From contig JAGYOG010000003.1 in NCBI GenBank assembly GCA_018399495.1, positions 62,001 to 126,000 of the forward strand: a stretch of DNA of 64,000 bases. The letters run 5' to 3'. Source of the DNA: Sphaerochaeta sp. (GTDB lineage: Bacteria > Spirochaetota > Spirochaetia > Sphaerochaetales > Sphaerochaetaceae). Positions within the stretch are counted from its first letter, which is position 1; the number at the start of each line of letters is the position of its first letter. A program made the position numbers and the translations under genes. The notes beneath the pieces are model-generated. The model was given only the letters and a program-made list of their open reading frames with translations, was not told the origin of the DNA and ran no database searches. Of the stretch, positions 49,258 to 58,113 are shown in pieces.

Positions 49258-50158
49258 GGCTTATGTTTTCTCGGGCCTCTACCAAGGCTGAGAGTACTTC
49301 ACAGGTGGGGGTAGGGATCCCATGGACCTTTCCCAGTCTGATAACTGTCCCACTGAACCATTGGTTTTCTGTCTTTCTTCCAGCCTCCATGTCTTGGCAC
49401 ATGGAGGTTTTTCCTGTAAACCCAAGTGATGTTACGATGCGATGATTCTCTTCAATGAGAGAATCAGGGAGAAGGACCCCCTCAGCCTTTGCAACTGCCT
49501 GCACTTCCTTGCATACCTTCTGTGCGAGGAGCCACACCGGATCTTGCCCTAGGTCCCCGTAAGTTGCAGAGAGCAATCCGCTGATGGTGTTGTAGGCTGT
49601 GTTGAGCATAAACTTGTTCCAAAGCTCACGCTCAATATTTTCTGGAACGACATAGGAAATACCTGCATTATCAAACAGGGTTGAAATTTCTCTCACCCGC
49701 TCTGTTTTCTCATCGCTCTTCTCGCCGAAGACAATCCTGCCTTCCTTTGTATAGGTGATGCGATTACCAACGTGTGTGGAATTCAGTCCTACAGCAAAAC
49801 TATAGAGGACCTTCTCCTTTCCAAAGACTTGTGAGAGGGTACGCTCACTCTCAATGCCATTGAGCAATGAGAGAATTGCAGTGTTTGGTCCCACTACAGG
49901 TTGCAACATAGTTATCGCTGCATCCTGGTGGTGGTTCTTGGTGGCAAGGATGACAAGATCAGCCACTGGAGCTTCTTCTGGGGTACAGTAGCGAAAGGGA
50001 GCTGTCTGGTCATTGAGGTATATGCCTTCCTGCAAATACCGTTTCTTTCGTTCCTCATCAACAAGGAAGCAGACATGCTCCTTTCCTAGCAGTTTGTGTA
50101 AACGCGAACCATAGAGGGCTCCGACTGCCCCGCAACCAAGCATTGCTATATTCTTCAT
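49235..50158 (-). CDS. 2-dehydropantoate 2-reductase (ketopantoate reductase)
   Basis: IAMLGCGAVGALYGSRLHK, LVILATKNHHQDAAI, LLNGIESERTLSQVFGKEKVLYSFAVG. Confidence 0.9.
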   Translation of the reverse strand: MKNIAMLGCGAVGALYGSRLHKLLGKEHVCFLVDEERKKRYLQEGIYLNDQTAPFRYCTPEEAPVADLVILATKNHHQDAAITMLQPVVGPNTAILSLLNGIESERTLSQVFGKEKVLYSFAVGLNSTHVGNRITYTKEGRIVFGEKSDEKTERVREISTLFDNAGISYVVPENIERELWNKFMLNTAYNTISGLLSATYGDLGQDPVWLLAQKVCKEVQAVAKAEGVLLPDSLIEENHRIVTSLGFTGKTSMCQDMEAGRKTENQWFSGTVIRLGKVHGIPTPTCEVLSALVEARENISLRLAQVQ

Positions 50159-51225
50159 AACGTAATCAACTCCAATACCAAGGAGAATAGGTTCTCCAGT
50201 TCTTTTATAGGAATGTATTCACTCTTTGTATGAGGTTCCTCATAACCGGATGTACAGACGAGGGTCTCAATACCCAGCTTATTCAAGACATTTGCATCAC
50301 TGCCCCCGAGAGTAGGCTCTAGATGAAAGGAGAGTCCTGCTTTCTCACAGGCTTGTTTGAAGTGTTTCAATACCGGTGCATCTTCCCTATGGTGATACGC
50401 CTCATACTGATGTTCATGGGTAATATCGACGCTTCCGCCATGGTCCTTTGCCGCGTTTTCCATCGCCTCGATCATGCTTGCAGACTGTGCTTCCAATTTT
50501 TTAGGATCAAGACTTCTTGATTCAAAAACCAATGTAGCGGTATCACAAACTATATTCTTTGCCCCTGGGGCAATGAATGAACCGACGTTTGCCGTGGTTT
50601 CCTCATCAATGCGTAGCAATCTCATAGAACTGACAGCTTGGCTTGCCATCTGGATGGCACTGATACCAGTCTCTGGTTTGAATCCGGCATGAGCTCCCTT
50701 GCCATGGAATACCGCTTCTATCTTGTCCTGTGATGGGGCAGCGATGATTGCTCCTCCCACGGGGCCCGAGGCATCGAACGTGAATCCATGGGATACGGCA
50801 GCGAGCTTGCTTGCATCAATATGCTGTGCTCCGACCAATCCTTGTTCTTCACTTCTGGTGAAGAGCACCACAATATTTGGATGTGCGATTTCTTGCTGTT
50901 GTATGGTATCCAGAGCAACCAGGATGGCAGCGAGTGCTGCCTTGTCATCAGCACCGAGGGCGGTGATTCCGTCACTTTTTAGGAGAGCTCCATCTTCAAT
51001 AATTCTTGCTCCACGGGCTAGATCAACTGTATCCATATGTGCGTTGAGCAATAAGGTTTTTCCTTTCCCTGGAAGATAACCGTACAGGTTCTCTCCATCA
51101 TCATATTCGGTATGGAGCCCTGCTTGAAGCAATGCAGTTTCCAAGAAGAGAGCTATTTGGTCTTCCTCAAAGGAGACTGAGTCGAGTGAAACCAGTTTAG
51201 AAAAGGTGTCTATAAGGATTTGCAT
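50155..51225 (-). CDS. M20 family peptidase (PepT-like)
   Basis: LLLNAHMDTVDLARGARI, GADDKAALAAILVAL, FTRSEEQGLVGAQHID, PTLGGSDANVLNKLGI. Confidence 0.9.
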   Translation of the reverse strand: MQILIDTFSKLVSLDSVSFEEDQIALFLETALLQAGLHTEYDDGENLYGYLPGKGKTLLLNAHMDTVDLARGARIIEDGALLKSDGITALGADDKAALAAILVALDTIQQQEIAHPNIVVLFTRSEEQGLVGAQHIDASKLAAVSHGFTFDASGPVGGAIIAAPSQDKIEAVFHGKGAHAGFKPETGISAIQMASQAVSSMRLLRIDEETTANVGSFIAPGAKNIVCDTATLVFESRSLDPKKLEAQSASMIEAMENAAKDHGGSVDITHEHQYEAYHHREDAPVLKHFKQACEKAGLSFHLEPTLGGSDANVLNKLGIETLVCTSGYEEPHTKSEYIPIKELENLFSLVLELITL

Positions 51226-51288
51226 GTAGTGACTATACCACAGGAAAAAAGGCTTTGACCACACCAACTTGTCGGCTATAGTAAGAGT

Positions 51289-52290
51289 ATGAGTTACACA
51301 GCAAAAGAGACACGTTATGATTCCATGCGGTATCGGTATGCAGGCAAGAGCGGACTCCGCCTTCCTGAGCTCTCCCTCGGACTCTGGCACAACTTTGGGT
51401 CAGAAGCTGATGATGGGGTATGCAGAAGCATTCTTACAACTGCATTTGACAATGGTATTACTCATTTTGATTTGGCGAATAATTACGGCCCTCCCGCTGG
51501 CAGCGCAGAAGAGCGGTTTGGGTCCATTCTGAAACACGATCTTGCTCCTTACCGAGATGAGCTGATTATCTCCAGCAAAGCTGGTTACTATATGTGGCCA
51601 GGCCCATATGGTGAGTGGGGTAGTCGCAAGTACCTGATCAGCAGTTGTGACCAGTCCCTGAAGAGAATGGGTCTTGAGTACGTGGACATTTTTTATCATC
51701 ATCGTCCTGATCCCAACACCCCCCTTGAGGAAACTATGGGAGCTCTTGCCCATTTGGTCCGTCAGGGAAAAGCCTTGTATGTGGGAATCAGTAATTACCG
51801 CGCAGAAGAGGCTGTGAAGGCAATCAAATTGCTTAAAGAAATGGGAACTCCCTGTGTATTGAACCAAGTACGGTACTCGATGCTGGACCGCTGGGTGGAA
51901 GAGAATGATTTGCTGGATGCTATGGGTAACCAGGCAGGAACCATTTGTTTCTCTCCCCTTGCCCAAGGACTGTTGACTTCCCGCTATCTTGATGGAAACG
52001 TTCCAGAAGGCTCACGAGCAAGTGAAAACCAATTCCTGAAGGCTGATTCAATCACCAAAGAGAGAGTTGCCCTGCTCAATGAACTCAATGAGGTAGCCAA
52101 ACGCCGTGGGCAGAGTCTCTCTGAACTTGCGGTGAGTTGGTTGCTCAAGGATGCTCGCATCACCAGTGTACTCATTGGTGCCAGCAGTAAGGCACAATTG
52201 CTCCAGAACCTGAGGGCATTGGATAAGCCGGCTGCATTCACTCCAGAAGAGCTGGCTGAGTTAGATGCTATTTTGCAACGGTGGGAGTAG
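51289..52290 (+). CDS. Aldo/keto reductase (YghZ / L-glyceraldehyde-3-P reductase-like)
   Basis: GLRLPELSLGLWHNFG, FDLANNYGPPAGSAEERFG, YVDIFYHHRPDPNTPLEETMGAL. Confidence 0.93.
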   Translation: MSYTAKETRYDSMRYRYAGKSGLRLPELSLGLWHNFGSEADDGVCRSILTTAFDNGITHFDLANNYGPPAGSAEERFGSILKHDLAPYRDELIISSKAGYYMWPGPYGEWGSRKYLISSCDQSLKRMGLEYVDIFYHHRPDPNTPLEETMGALAHLVRQGKALYVGISNYRAEEAVKAIKLLKEMGTPCVLNQVRYSMLDRWVEENDLLDAMGNQAGTICFSPLAQGLLTSRYLDGNVPEGSRASENQFLKADSITKERVALLNELNEVAKRRGQSLSELAVSWLLKDARITSVLIGASSKAQLLQNLRALDKPAAFTPEELAELDAILQRWE

Positions 52291-52296
52291 GTTTTG

Positions 52297-52385
52297 AAAA
52301 CACCCCCGCGTGAGCGGGGAAAACGTGAACAAATTCAACCATACAGTTTCCAAAATAGAAACACCCCCGCGTGAGCGGGGAATAC
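52297..52385 (-). CRISPR. Two-repeat CRISPR mini-array 1 (type I-E-like repeat, one 33-nt spacer)
   Basis: AAAACACCCCCGCGTGAGCGGGGAAAAC (52297-52324) and GAAACACCCCCGCGTGAGCGGGGAATAC (52358-52385), period 61 bp; spacer GTGAACAAATTCAACCATACAGTTTCCAAAATA. Confidence 0.8.
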
Positions 52386-52440
52386 ACTGACATATAGTAG
52401 CATAGTACCCTTATAGGTACTAGATTTAGTAGGGATTGAT

Positions 52441-52687
52441 TTACCTTTCCTGCTCTATTCTTTCAAAGATTAATTGTAGACCATCCATCAATGCAATTTT
52501 TTTTTATTGGTGTCGCCGAGTCCCCATATTTTATAGAAAGGTGGGGTGTTGATTTTTTGAAGCACAAGAAGACCTGAAGAAGGAGAACATTGTTAAAGAG
52601 GTACTTCACAACGCGATCAGCCACTGCGTCTTTAATTCCTGCAAGAGAGACTATGTCAGGAGCCCTGTACCTGAAAGAATTACACAA
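52441..52687 (-). pseudogene. Remnant of unknown coding sequence with a 4-bp duplication frameshift
   Basis: ORF 52463-52687 (...VADRVVKYLFNNVLLLQVFLCFKKSTPHLSIKYGDSATPIKKNCIDG) continues in another frame as ...GLQLIFERIEQER* after a duplicated GATG (minus ATTGATGGATGGTCTACAA). Confidence 0.5.
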
Positions 52688-53732
52688 GAGTTATGATTGA
52701 GTCTTCGTATTTCTCTGCTTCATAGGTTTTCTTATCAAACACACAGTAGGAATTCTTTCCAGCGCGTTTTGCCTGGTACATTGCAAAGTCGGCATACTCT
52801 ATGAGCTCAAACAGATTGGTAGTGTCTTTGTTGTAGCTAGCCATTCCTAGGCTGCAACAGATAGGAAGGTCCCCTGCATCGGTATGTATAGGATCTTTTG
52901 TCACGTGAGAGGTAAAGGTCTGATAAAACTGGTGTAGAAATGCTTCATCCACCGCTTCCATTCCATGGAGATAGAGACCGAACTCATCGCCTGCTATCCG
53001 CATTGCGATAGAGACTCCTTTGCAGAAAAGACTGGAAAGGCGAGTTGAGAATCCAACCAGGTATTGATCTCCTATGGCATGCCCATAGGTGTCATTGACT
53101 TGTTTGAAGTTGTCGATGTCGATGAAGACAAAGAGCCCCTGAGCCTCAGGATTCTCCTGGATGACGCCTTGCATTTCTGAATGGTACTGATAGCGGCTCA
53201 CCAAGCCGGTCAATGCGTCCTTAACGAGGTGATTATTCAGCTCAAGGTTCAGCTGTTCCAGTTTTCGGTTTGCTCTTTGGAGCTGACGCTGCGTGTTGAC
53301 CAAATCATTGTTGAGTTTCTGAATCTCTTCAAAATGGTTATAGACTTCTTCTGATGCATGCATGAGCTGTTCCCCGTGCAGGACAGCAAACTGCTTGATC
53401 ATACGGAAGATGACTTGGTTGTGTGCTTCTTGAATAGAGGGAGGAAGATGTACAAGATAATCCAATGCCAACACATACACGAATTTCTTTGCGCTGGCAA
53501 TGAAAAAGCAGAGTTGCTCTTGTTCCTCTATGATAGGTAAATGGGCACAAAACACTTCCTGCTCATGCTCCAGCGCATTGGAAAATATGGTATTGAAATG
53601 ATTCTTATCGTCCTGATGGAAAAGGGACTCTAAGGTAGTCTTGAAAGGCATGGCCAATGATATGGGTTTTGACCAGTAGGTCTCTTGGACTACCTTACTT
53701 GTATCAGTTCGGACAAAGAATGAGTGGTTCAT
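52680..53732 (-). CDS. Diguanylate cyclase (GGDEF; AGDEF variant) with N-terminal sensory region and coiled coil
   Basis: DALTGLVSRYQYHSEMQG, VFIDIDNFKQVNDTYGHAIGDQYL, RIAGDEFGLYL. Confidence 0.92.
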   Translation of the reverse strand: MNHSFFVRTDTSKVVQETYWSKPISLAMPFKTTLESLFHQDDKNHFNTIFSNALEHEQEVFCAHLPIIEEQEQLCFFIASAKKFVYVLALDYLVHLPPSIQEAHNQVIFRMIKQFAVLHGEQLMHASEEVYNHFEEIQKLNNDLVNTQRQLQRANRKLEQLNLELNNHLVKDALTGLVSRYQYHSEMQGVIQENPEAQGLFVFIDIDNFKQVNDTYGHAIGDQYLVGFSTRLSSLFCKGVSIAMRIAGDEFGLYLHGMEAVDEAFLHQFYQTFTSHVTKDPIHTDAGDLPICCSLGMASYNKDTTNLFELIEYADFAMYQAKRAGKNSYCVFDKKTYEAEKYEDSIITLV

Positions 53733-54799
53733 GATTTGGTAGCCACCTTATCTGCCCATAGTACCAGCTCTGTTGCAAGGTTGGTGTACACATCAATGGG
53801 CCATGTCTTATAGACACCCCCACTCGTTTTGAACGCTCTGCCCCCTACGGCAATAAGGAGAGAAGGGTAGGCATCCTTGAGAGCTTTTACTGCAAGGAAA
53901 CACGTCTGGAGATGTTGTGGCATGGTAACCGAAAGTGCGACAAGATTGGGCTTATGCTCTGCTACTGCGTTAACCAAGGAGGGTATGGGAACCGCTGCCC
54001 CAAGGTAGACGCTTTCCCAGCCATGATACTCAAAGAGGTCGGCTACCATGCGCCCCCCCATCTCATGCAGTTCACTGCCGATGCAACAGGTAAGGATTTT
54101 CTTATCAACCGGGTTCTGGTTGAAGATATATGGATAGAAGCGGGCGAGTATCATCTGAGTAGTAGAGGTCGCATAGTGTTCTTTGTCCACCGTAATTTTG
54201 TTTTGGTACCAGAGTTCTCCGACTTCTTGCATGCTCAGACGAATGATATTCTCATAGATTACTTCCAAGCTCAGCCCTGCTTTTCTAGCATCTTCAATAA
54301 TTTGGATTGCATTCTGGGTTTCACTCCTGAGCAGTGCATTAAGATATGCTCGTCGTATGGGTAGGTGATCTCCCTGGAGAAACTCTTCAGATACCTGATA
54401 GTTGTCCATTGCCTGTTCTGTTGCATAAATGGCAGCATCAAGGATAGTTCTCGCTGAAGTGCTCATCGCCTCTTCTTCAAAGAGCTTGTCACTGAAGGTT
54501 TTTAGAATCTCGTAGTGATGCACCATCTGGTCCTTGATGCGATCGCGGTCGAGATCTTTCATCAAGTTGCAGAGCAGTTCATACAACCAGACAGCATAAT
54601 TGGTGAAGAGCTCTTCATCTCCAATCTGTACTGCAGTGGTGAGGAAATCAAAATTGTAGAGTATGTCCTGGAACATGAGGCGTTTACGACGCTCATCCAT
54701 CTCTTTATCCAGTTTAAGGTCCTGCTCGAACTGCTGGTCGAATATCTTTTGTGCGATACTGATACGCCTTGGGTCAATGTCCGGAAGTAATAAACTCAT
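53729..54799 (-). CDS. Cobalamin (B12)-binding domain protein with CarH-type W-x9-EH cap motif; candidate B12-dependent sensor
   Basis: Cap motif WYQNKITVDKEH; B12-binding ELHEMGGRMVADLFEYHGWESVYLGA; ATGA overlap with downstream GGDEF gene; no MerR HTH seen. Confidence 0.87.
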   Translation of the reverse strand: MSLLLPDIDPRRISIAQKIFDQQFEQDLKLDKEMDERRKRLMFQDILYNFDFLTTAVQIGDEELFTNYAVWLYELLCNLMKDLDRDRIKDQMVHHYEILKTFSDKLFEEEAMSTSARTILDAAIYATEQAMDNYQVSEEFLQGDHLPIRRAYLNALLRSETQNAIQIIEDARKAGLSLEVIYENIIRLSMQEVGELWYQNKITVDKEHYATSTTQMILARFYPYIFNQNPVDKKILTCCIGSELHEMGGRMVADLFEYHGWESVYLGAAVPIPSLVNAVAEHKPNLVALSVTMPQHLQTCFLAVKALKDAYPSLLIAVGGRAFKTSGGVYKTWPIDVYTNLATELVLWADKVATKS

Positions 54800-54884
54800 A
54801 CAAGACCTCCATTTCACTGCTATCACATCTTATCTGTAGCATAACAGGATATAAAGGGTTTGTCATAAGAAAAGAAAATACAAA

Positions 54885-54973
54885 TTAAGAGCCCCGCCGA
54901 AGCGGGGAAAACAAGATGAAGAAAGGGACTGCGATGATTACGTAAGAAACACCCCCGCATGAGCGGGGAATAC
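54885..54973 (-). CRISPR. Two-repeat CRISPR mini-array 2 (same repeat family, one 33-nt spacer, one degenerate repeat)
   Basis: TTAAGAGCCCCGCCGAAGCGGGGAAAAC (54885-54912) and GAAACACCCCCGCATGAGCGGGGAATAC (54946-54973), period 61 bp; spacer AAGATGAAGAAAGGGACTGCGATGATTACGTAA. Confidence 0.78.
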
Positions 54974-55197
54974 TGGAACTGCCTAAGGTTTTAGCTAAAT
55001 GTTATATGTCCCCAACACTCCTATAATTATATCATAGGATACAGATGTTTAGTAAAATATGCATCAGAAGAATTTTGATACCTCGAATATGAAAACTCCC
55101 ATTAATGCCACAAATAAAATATTCTTAGACAAGGAGACGCATTGGACTGAGGAAAAGCTGTCTGTTCCCCAACAGCCAGGTTTCAGTAGGAAGTTCC

Positions 55198-55650
55198 TCA
55201 AACAAGAATCTTGAAAACAACCTTTACTACATCAGTGGAATGCCCATCGGTAAGGTTGCATGCATGGCCTTCCCCTGGGAAGAATAGGGCAAAGGTAGAG
55301 GGAGTTGCATGATAGGTGATAAGCTGATCGCCTTTTGCAAACGAAGCATCCTTGCTGTCATCATACTCGGTGGTCTCCTTTAGTGTTGATGTATCAGCAA
55401 TTACCATCGTTTCAAATCCGGAAAGGAGAATCTGTACATCCACTTCCTTTTCATGTATCTCAAACGTCAGATTCTCTGGTGTTGCAGTTTTATAGGTAAA
55501 TAGATTGTAGCGGACGTTGGGGTTAGCAGTTTTATAACTACCATATTCCATGGTTGGTAGCTTGCCACCTTCCAGAATATCCTGAACGGTCTGAAGGGCC
55601 GATAGGCTGGGAATATAACGTTGTAGATTGCTGATCTGGTCAAATATCAT
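55198..55650 (-). CDS. YhcH/YjgK/YiaL family protein (DUF386)
   Basis: EIHEKEVDVQILLSGFETM, FALFFPGEGHACNL, VVKVVFKI. Confidence 0.88.
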   Translation of the reverse strand: MIFDQISNLQRYIPSLSALQTVQDILEGGKLPTMEYGSYKTANPNVRYNLFTYKTATPENLTFEIHEKEVDVQILLSGFETMVIADTSTLKETTEYDDSKDASFAKGDQLITYHATPSTFALFFPGEGHACNLTDGHSTDVVKVVFKILV

Positions 55651-55811
55651 AGGATTCTCCTCGCGCCCAGCATACAAGATTGCTCGCAAAGAGAGAAGCA
55701 GGATGCAGTGGGAACAGTTTATAGCAATCTCTTATTAAGATTAGTTCTTTTTTAATAATTAAACCATATCTACTTCTTGCTTTTCTCTACCAAACCACAT
55801 AGGATTTTTCC

Positions 55812-57287
55812 ATGAATAAGAAAGCAGTAGTCATCGGTGGAGGCTTCGGTGGACTCAGCACAGCGGCACTCCTGGCCCGTGATGGATGGACCGTAACTTT
55901 GGTGGAGAAGAACACCCAGTTAGGAGGAAGAGCTCGGTACTGGAAGAAGGACGGATTCACGTTCGACATGGGGCCGTCCTGGTACCTCATGCCTGAAGTC
56001 TTTGAACACTACTTCTCTCTCTTTGATAAGAAACGGGAAGACTACTACGACCTTAGTCCTATCGACCCCTACTATAAGGTGTACTTTGAGGGTGGGGAAA
56101 CAGCCCACCTCACCCCACGATTCGAGGAGAACCAGAAACTCTTTGAGTCTTTTGAGAAGGGTGGGGGAAAAGCACTGAAAGCCTACATGGAGATGTCGAC
56201 CTATAAATATGATGTGGCCATGGAGGACTTCCTCTATCGTGATTACAAACATATCGGTCAATTCTTCAATAGACGGTTGATGACTGAGGGATTGCGGTTG
56301 GGAGTGCTTGGAAAGCTCGATGCCTTTGTTTCAAACTATGTTAAAGATCATCGGGCGAAACAGATTCTTGAATATGCCATGGTGTTCCTGGGCACCGACC
56401 CCGCCCAAGCACCTGCAATATACTCCATCATGACCCATGTGGATCTCAATCTAGGTGTATTCTTTCCTCAGAAAGGCATGGCTGGAGCTGCAGAAGGATT
56501 TGCCTCTCTCTGCAGGGAACTGGGTGTTGAGTTGGTAAGCGGTGCTGAAGTGCTGAAAATCCTGACCGAAGAGAATCAAGCAGTTGGGGTTGAGACCAAT
56601 AAAGGAACATTCCTGGCAGATGTGGTTGTCTCCTCTGCCGATTATCACCACAGTGATACCAATCTTCTTGACGGGAAGCATCGCACCTATTCTGACTCCT
56701 ACTGGGAGAAGCGGGTGGTTGCCCCCTCGATGTTCATCGCCTATTTGGGAATTGGCAGGGAACTGAAAGGGCTGGAACACCACAATCTCTACTTTGCAAA
56801 AGATTGGAATACGCATTTTGATGCAATTTTCAAGAACCCTGCCTGGCCTGAAGACCCCTGTTTCTACCTCAGTTGTATCAGCAAGACAGATTCATCTTCA
56901 GCACCTGAGGGGTGTGAGAACGTATTCTTATTGGTACCGGTAGCTCCAGGACTTGTTGATACCGAGGAACAGCGAAACGCCTACTTTGAGCATATAGCTG
57001 ACCATGTCCAGAAGGTGACAGGAGAGGATATCCGAAAGGACCTCTTGGTAAAGCGGTTGTATTCGCACCGGGACTTTATCTCTGACTACCATGCGTACAA
57101 GGGAACGGCACTAGGGCTGAGTCATACACTGATGCAGACTGCCGTCTTCCGTCCACGTCACCAGAATAAGAATGTAAAGAATCTCTATTACACTGGGCAG
57201 TACACGCACCCAGGGGTGGGGGTGCCCATGGTACTCATCGCCAGTGAATTGATAGCAAAGGAAATTAAGGAAACCTATGGTAGCTGA
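55812..57287 (+). CDS. crtI: Phytoene desaturase-family carotenoid dehydrogenase
   Basis: KKAVVIGGGFGGLSTAALLARDGWTVTLVEKNTQLGGRARYWKKDGFTFDMGPSWYLMPEVFE; C-terminal YYTGQYTHPGVGVPMVLIASEL. Confidence 0.95.
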   Translation: MNKKAVVIGGGFGGLSTAALLARDGWTVTLVEKNTQLGGRARYWKKDGFTFDMGPSWYLMPEVFEHYFSLFDKKREDYYDLSPIDPYYKVYFEGGETAHLTPRFEENQKLFESFEKGGGKALKAYMEMSTYKYDVAMEDFLYRDYKHIGQFFNRRLMTEGLRLGVLGKLDAFVSNYVKDHRAKQILEYAMVFLGTDPAQAPAIYSIMTHVDLNLGVFFPQKGMAGAAEGFASLCRELGVELVSGAEVLKILTEENQAVGVETNKGTFLADVVVSSADYHHSDTNLLDGKHRTYSDSYWEKRVVAPSMFIAYLGIGRELKGLEHHNLYFAKDWNTHFDAIFKNPAWPEDPCFYLSCISKTDSSSAPEGCENVFLLVPVAPGLVDTEEQRNAYFEHIADHVQKVTGEDIRKDLLVKRLYSHRDFISDYHAYKGTALGLSHTLMQTAVFRPRHQNKNVKNLYYTGQYTHPGVGVPMVLIASELIAKEIKETYGS

Positions 57288-58113
57288 CCGACATGAACAT
57301 ATATTTAGAAACGGAAGTAACACCTATTACTTCAGCTCCCGCTTTTTCCCTCCTCAGGTTCGGAGGGACGTCTATGCGCTCTATGGGTTTGTACGTGTAG
57401 CTGATAACCTGGTGGATGACCAGCTGGTAGAGCCTGACAGGTTTCATGAATTTCGCTCTCTTTATACGAAGGCATTTATCAGTGGCGGCCCAAGTGGTGA
57501 TGACATAATTGACGCTTTTCTTGAGTTGCAGAAACGGAAAAACTTTGACCCAGCATGGACTGATGCCTTCCTTGATTCCATGGAACACGACCTGAGTGAA
57601 TCAACTTGTGAGACACTTGAGGAGGTACTGACCTATATCTATGGTTCAGCAGAGGTCATTGGCCTATTCATGGCACGGATCATGGATTTGAATGAAGCTT
57701 CATTTCCCTATGCAGCCATGCTTGGTCGTGCGATGCAATATATAAACTTCATCCGTGATATTGCGGAGGATAATGGACTGGGAAGACGTTACCTGCCTTT
57801 ATTGGATACCCCACTAGCGTCGCTGAGGGAGACTGAAGCCAAGAAAAATCCTGAGGCTTTCTCCGTCTTTATCAGAAGGGAGATTGTGCGATATCAAGAG
57901 TGGCAGAAGGAAGCAGAGAAGGGATATTCCTATATTCCACGTCGTTATAGGATTCCTATCATGACCGCCGCCGACATGTACTGCTGGACAGCAAACCGGA
58001 TTGCCAAGGACCCGTTTATTGTCTTCGAGAGACAAGTAAAGCCTCCGGCTTCCAGAATTCTACGAAAGGGATTTGCCCATACCCTAGGAGTAGCCCTACC
58101 ATGTTCAATCTAA
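57277..58113 (+). CDS. crtB: Phytoene/squalene synthase
   Basis: SSRFFPPQVRRDVYALYGFVRVADNLVDDQ, GRAMQYINFIRDIAEDNGLGRRYLPL. Confidence 0.94.
   Translation: MVADRHEHIFRNGSNTYYFSSRFFPPQVRRDVYALYGFVRVADNLVDDQLVEPDRFHEFRSLYTKAFISGGPSGDDIIDAFLELQKRKNFDPAWTDAFLDSMEHDLSESTCETLEEVLTYIYGSAEVIGLFMARIMDLNEASFPYAAMLGRAMQYINFIRDIAEDNGLGRRYLPLLDTPLASLRETEAKKNPEAFSVFIRREIVRYQEWQKEAEKGYSYIPRRYRIPIMTAADMYCWTANRIAKDPFIVFERQVKPPASRILRKGFAHTLGVALPCSI

Noticed and set aside
52297-54973. CRISPR-like repeats considered as ordinary terminators
   Set aside because: The hairpin could terminate transcription, but exact 61-bp spacing in two separate places with 33-nt unique spacers fits type I-E arrays better.
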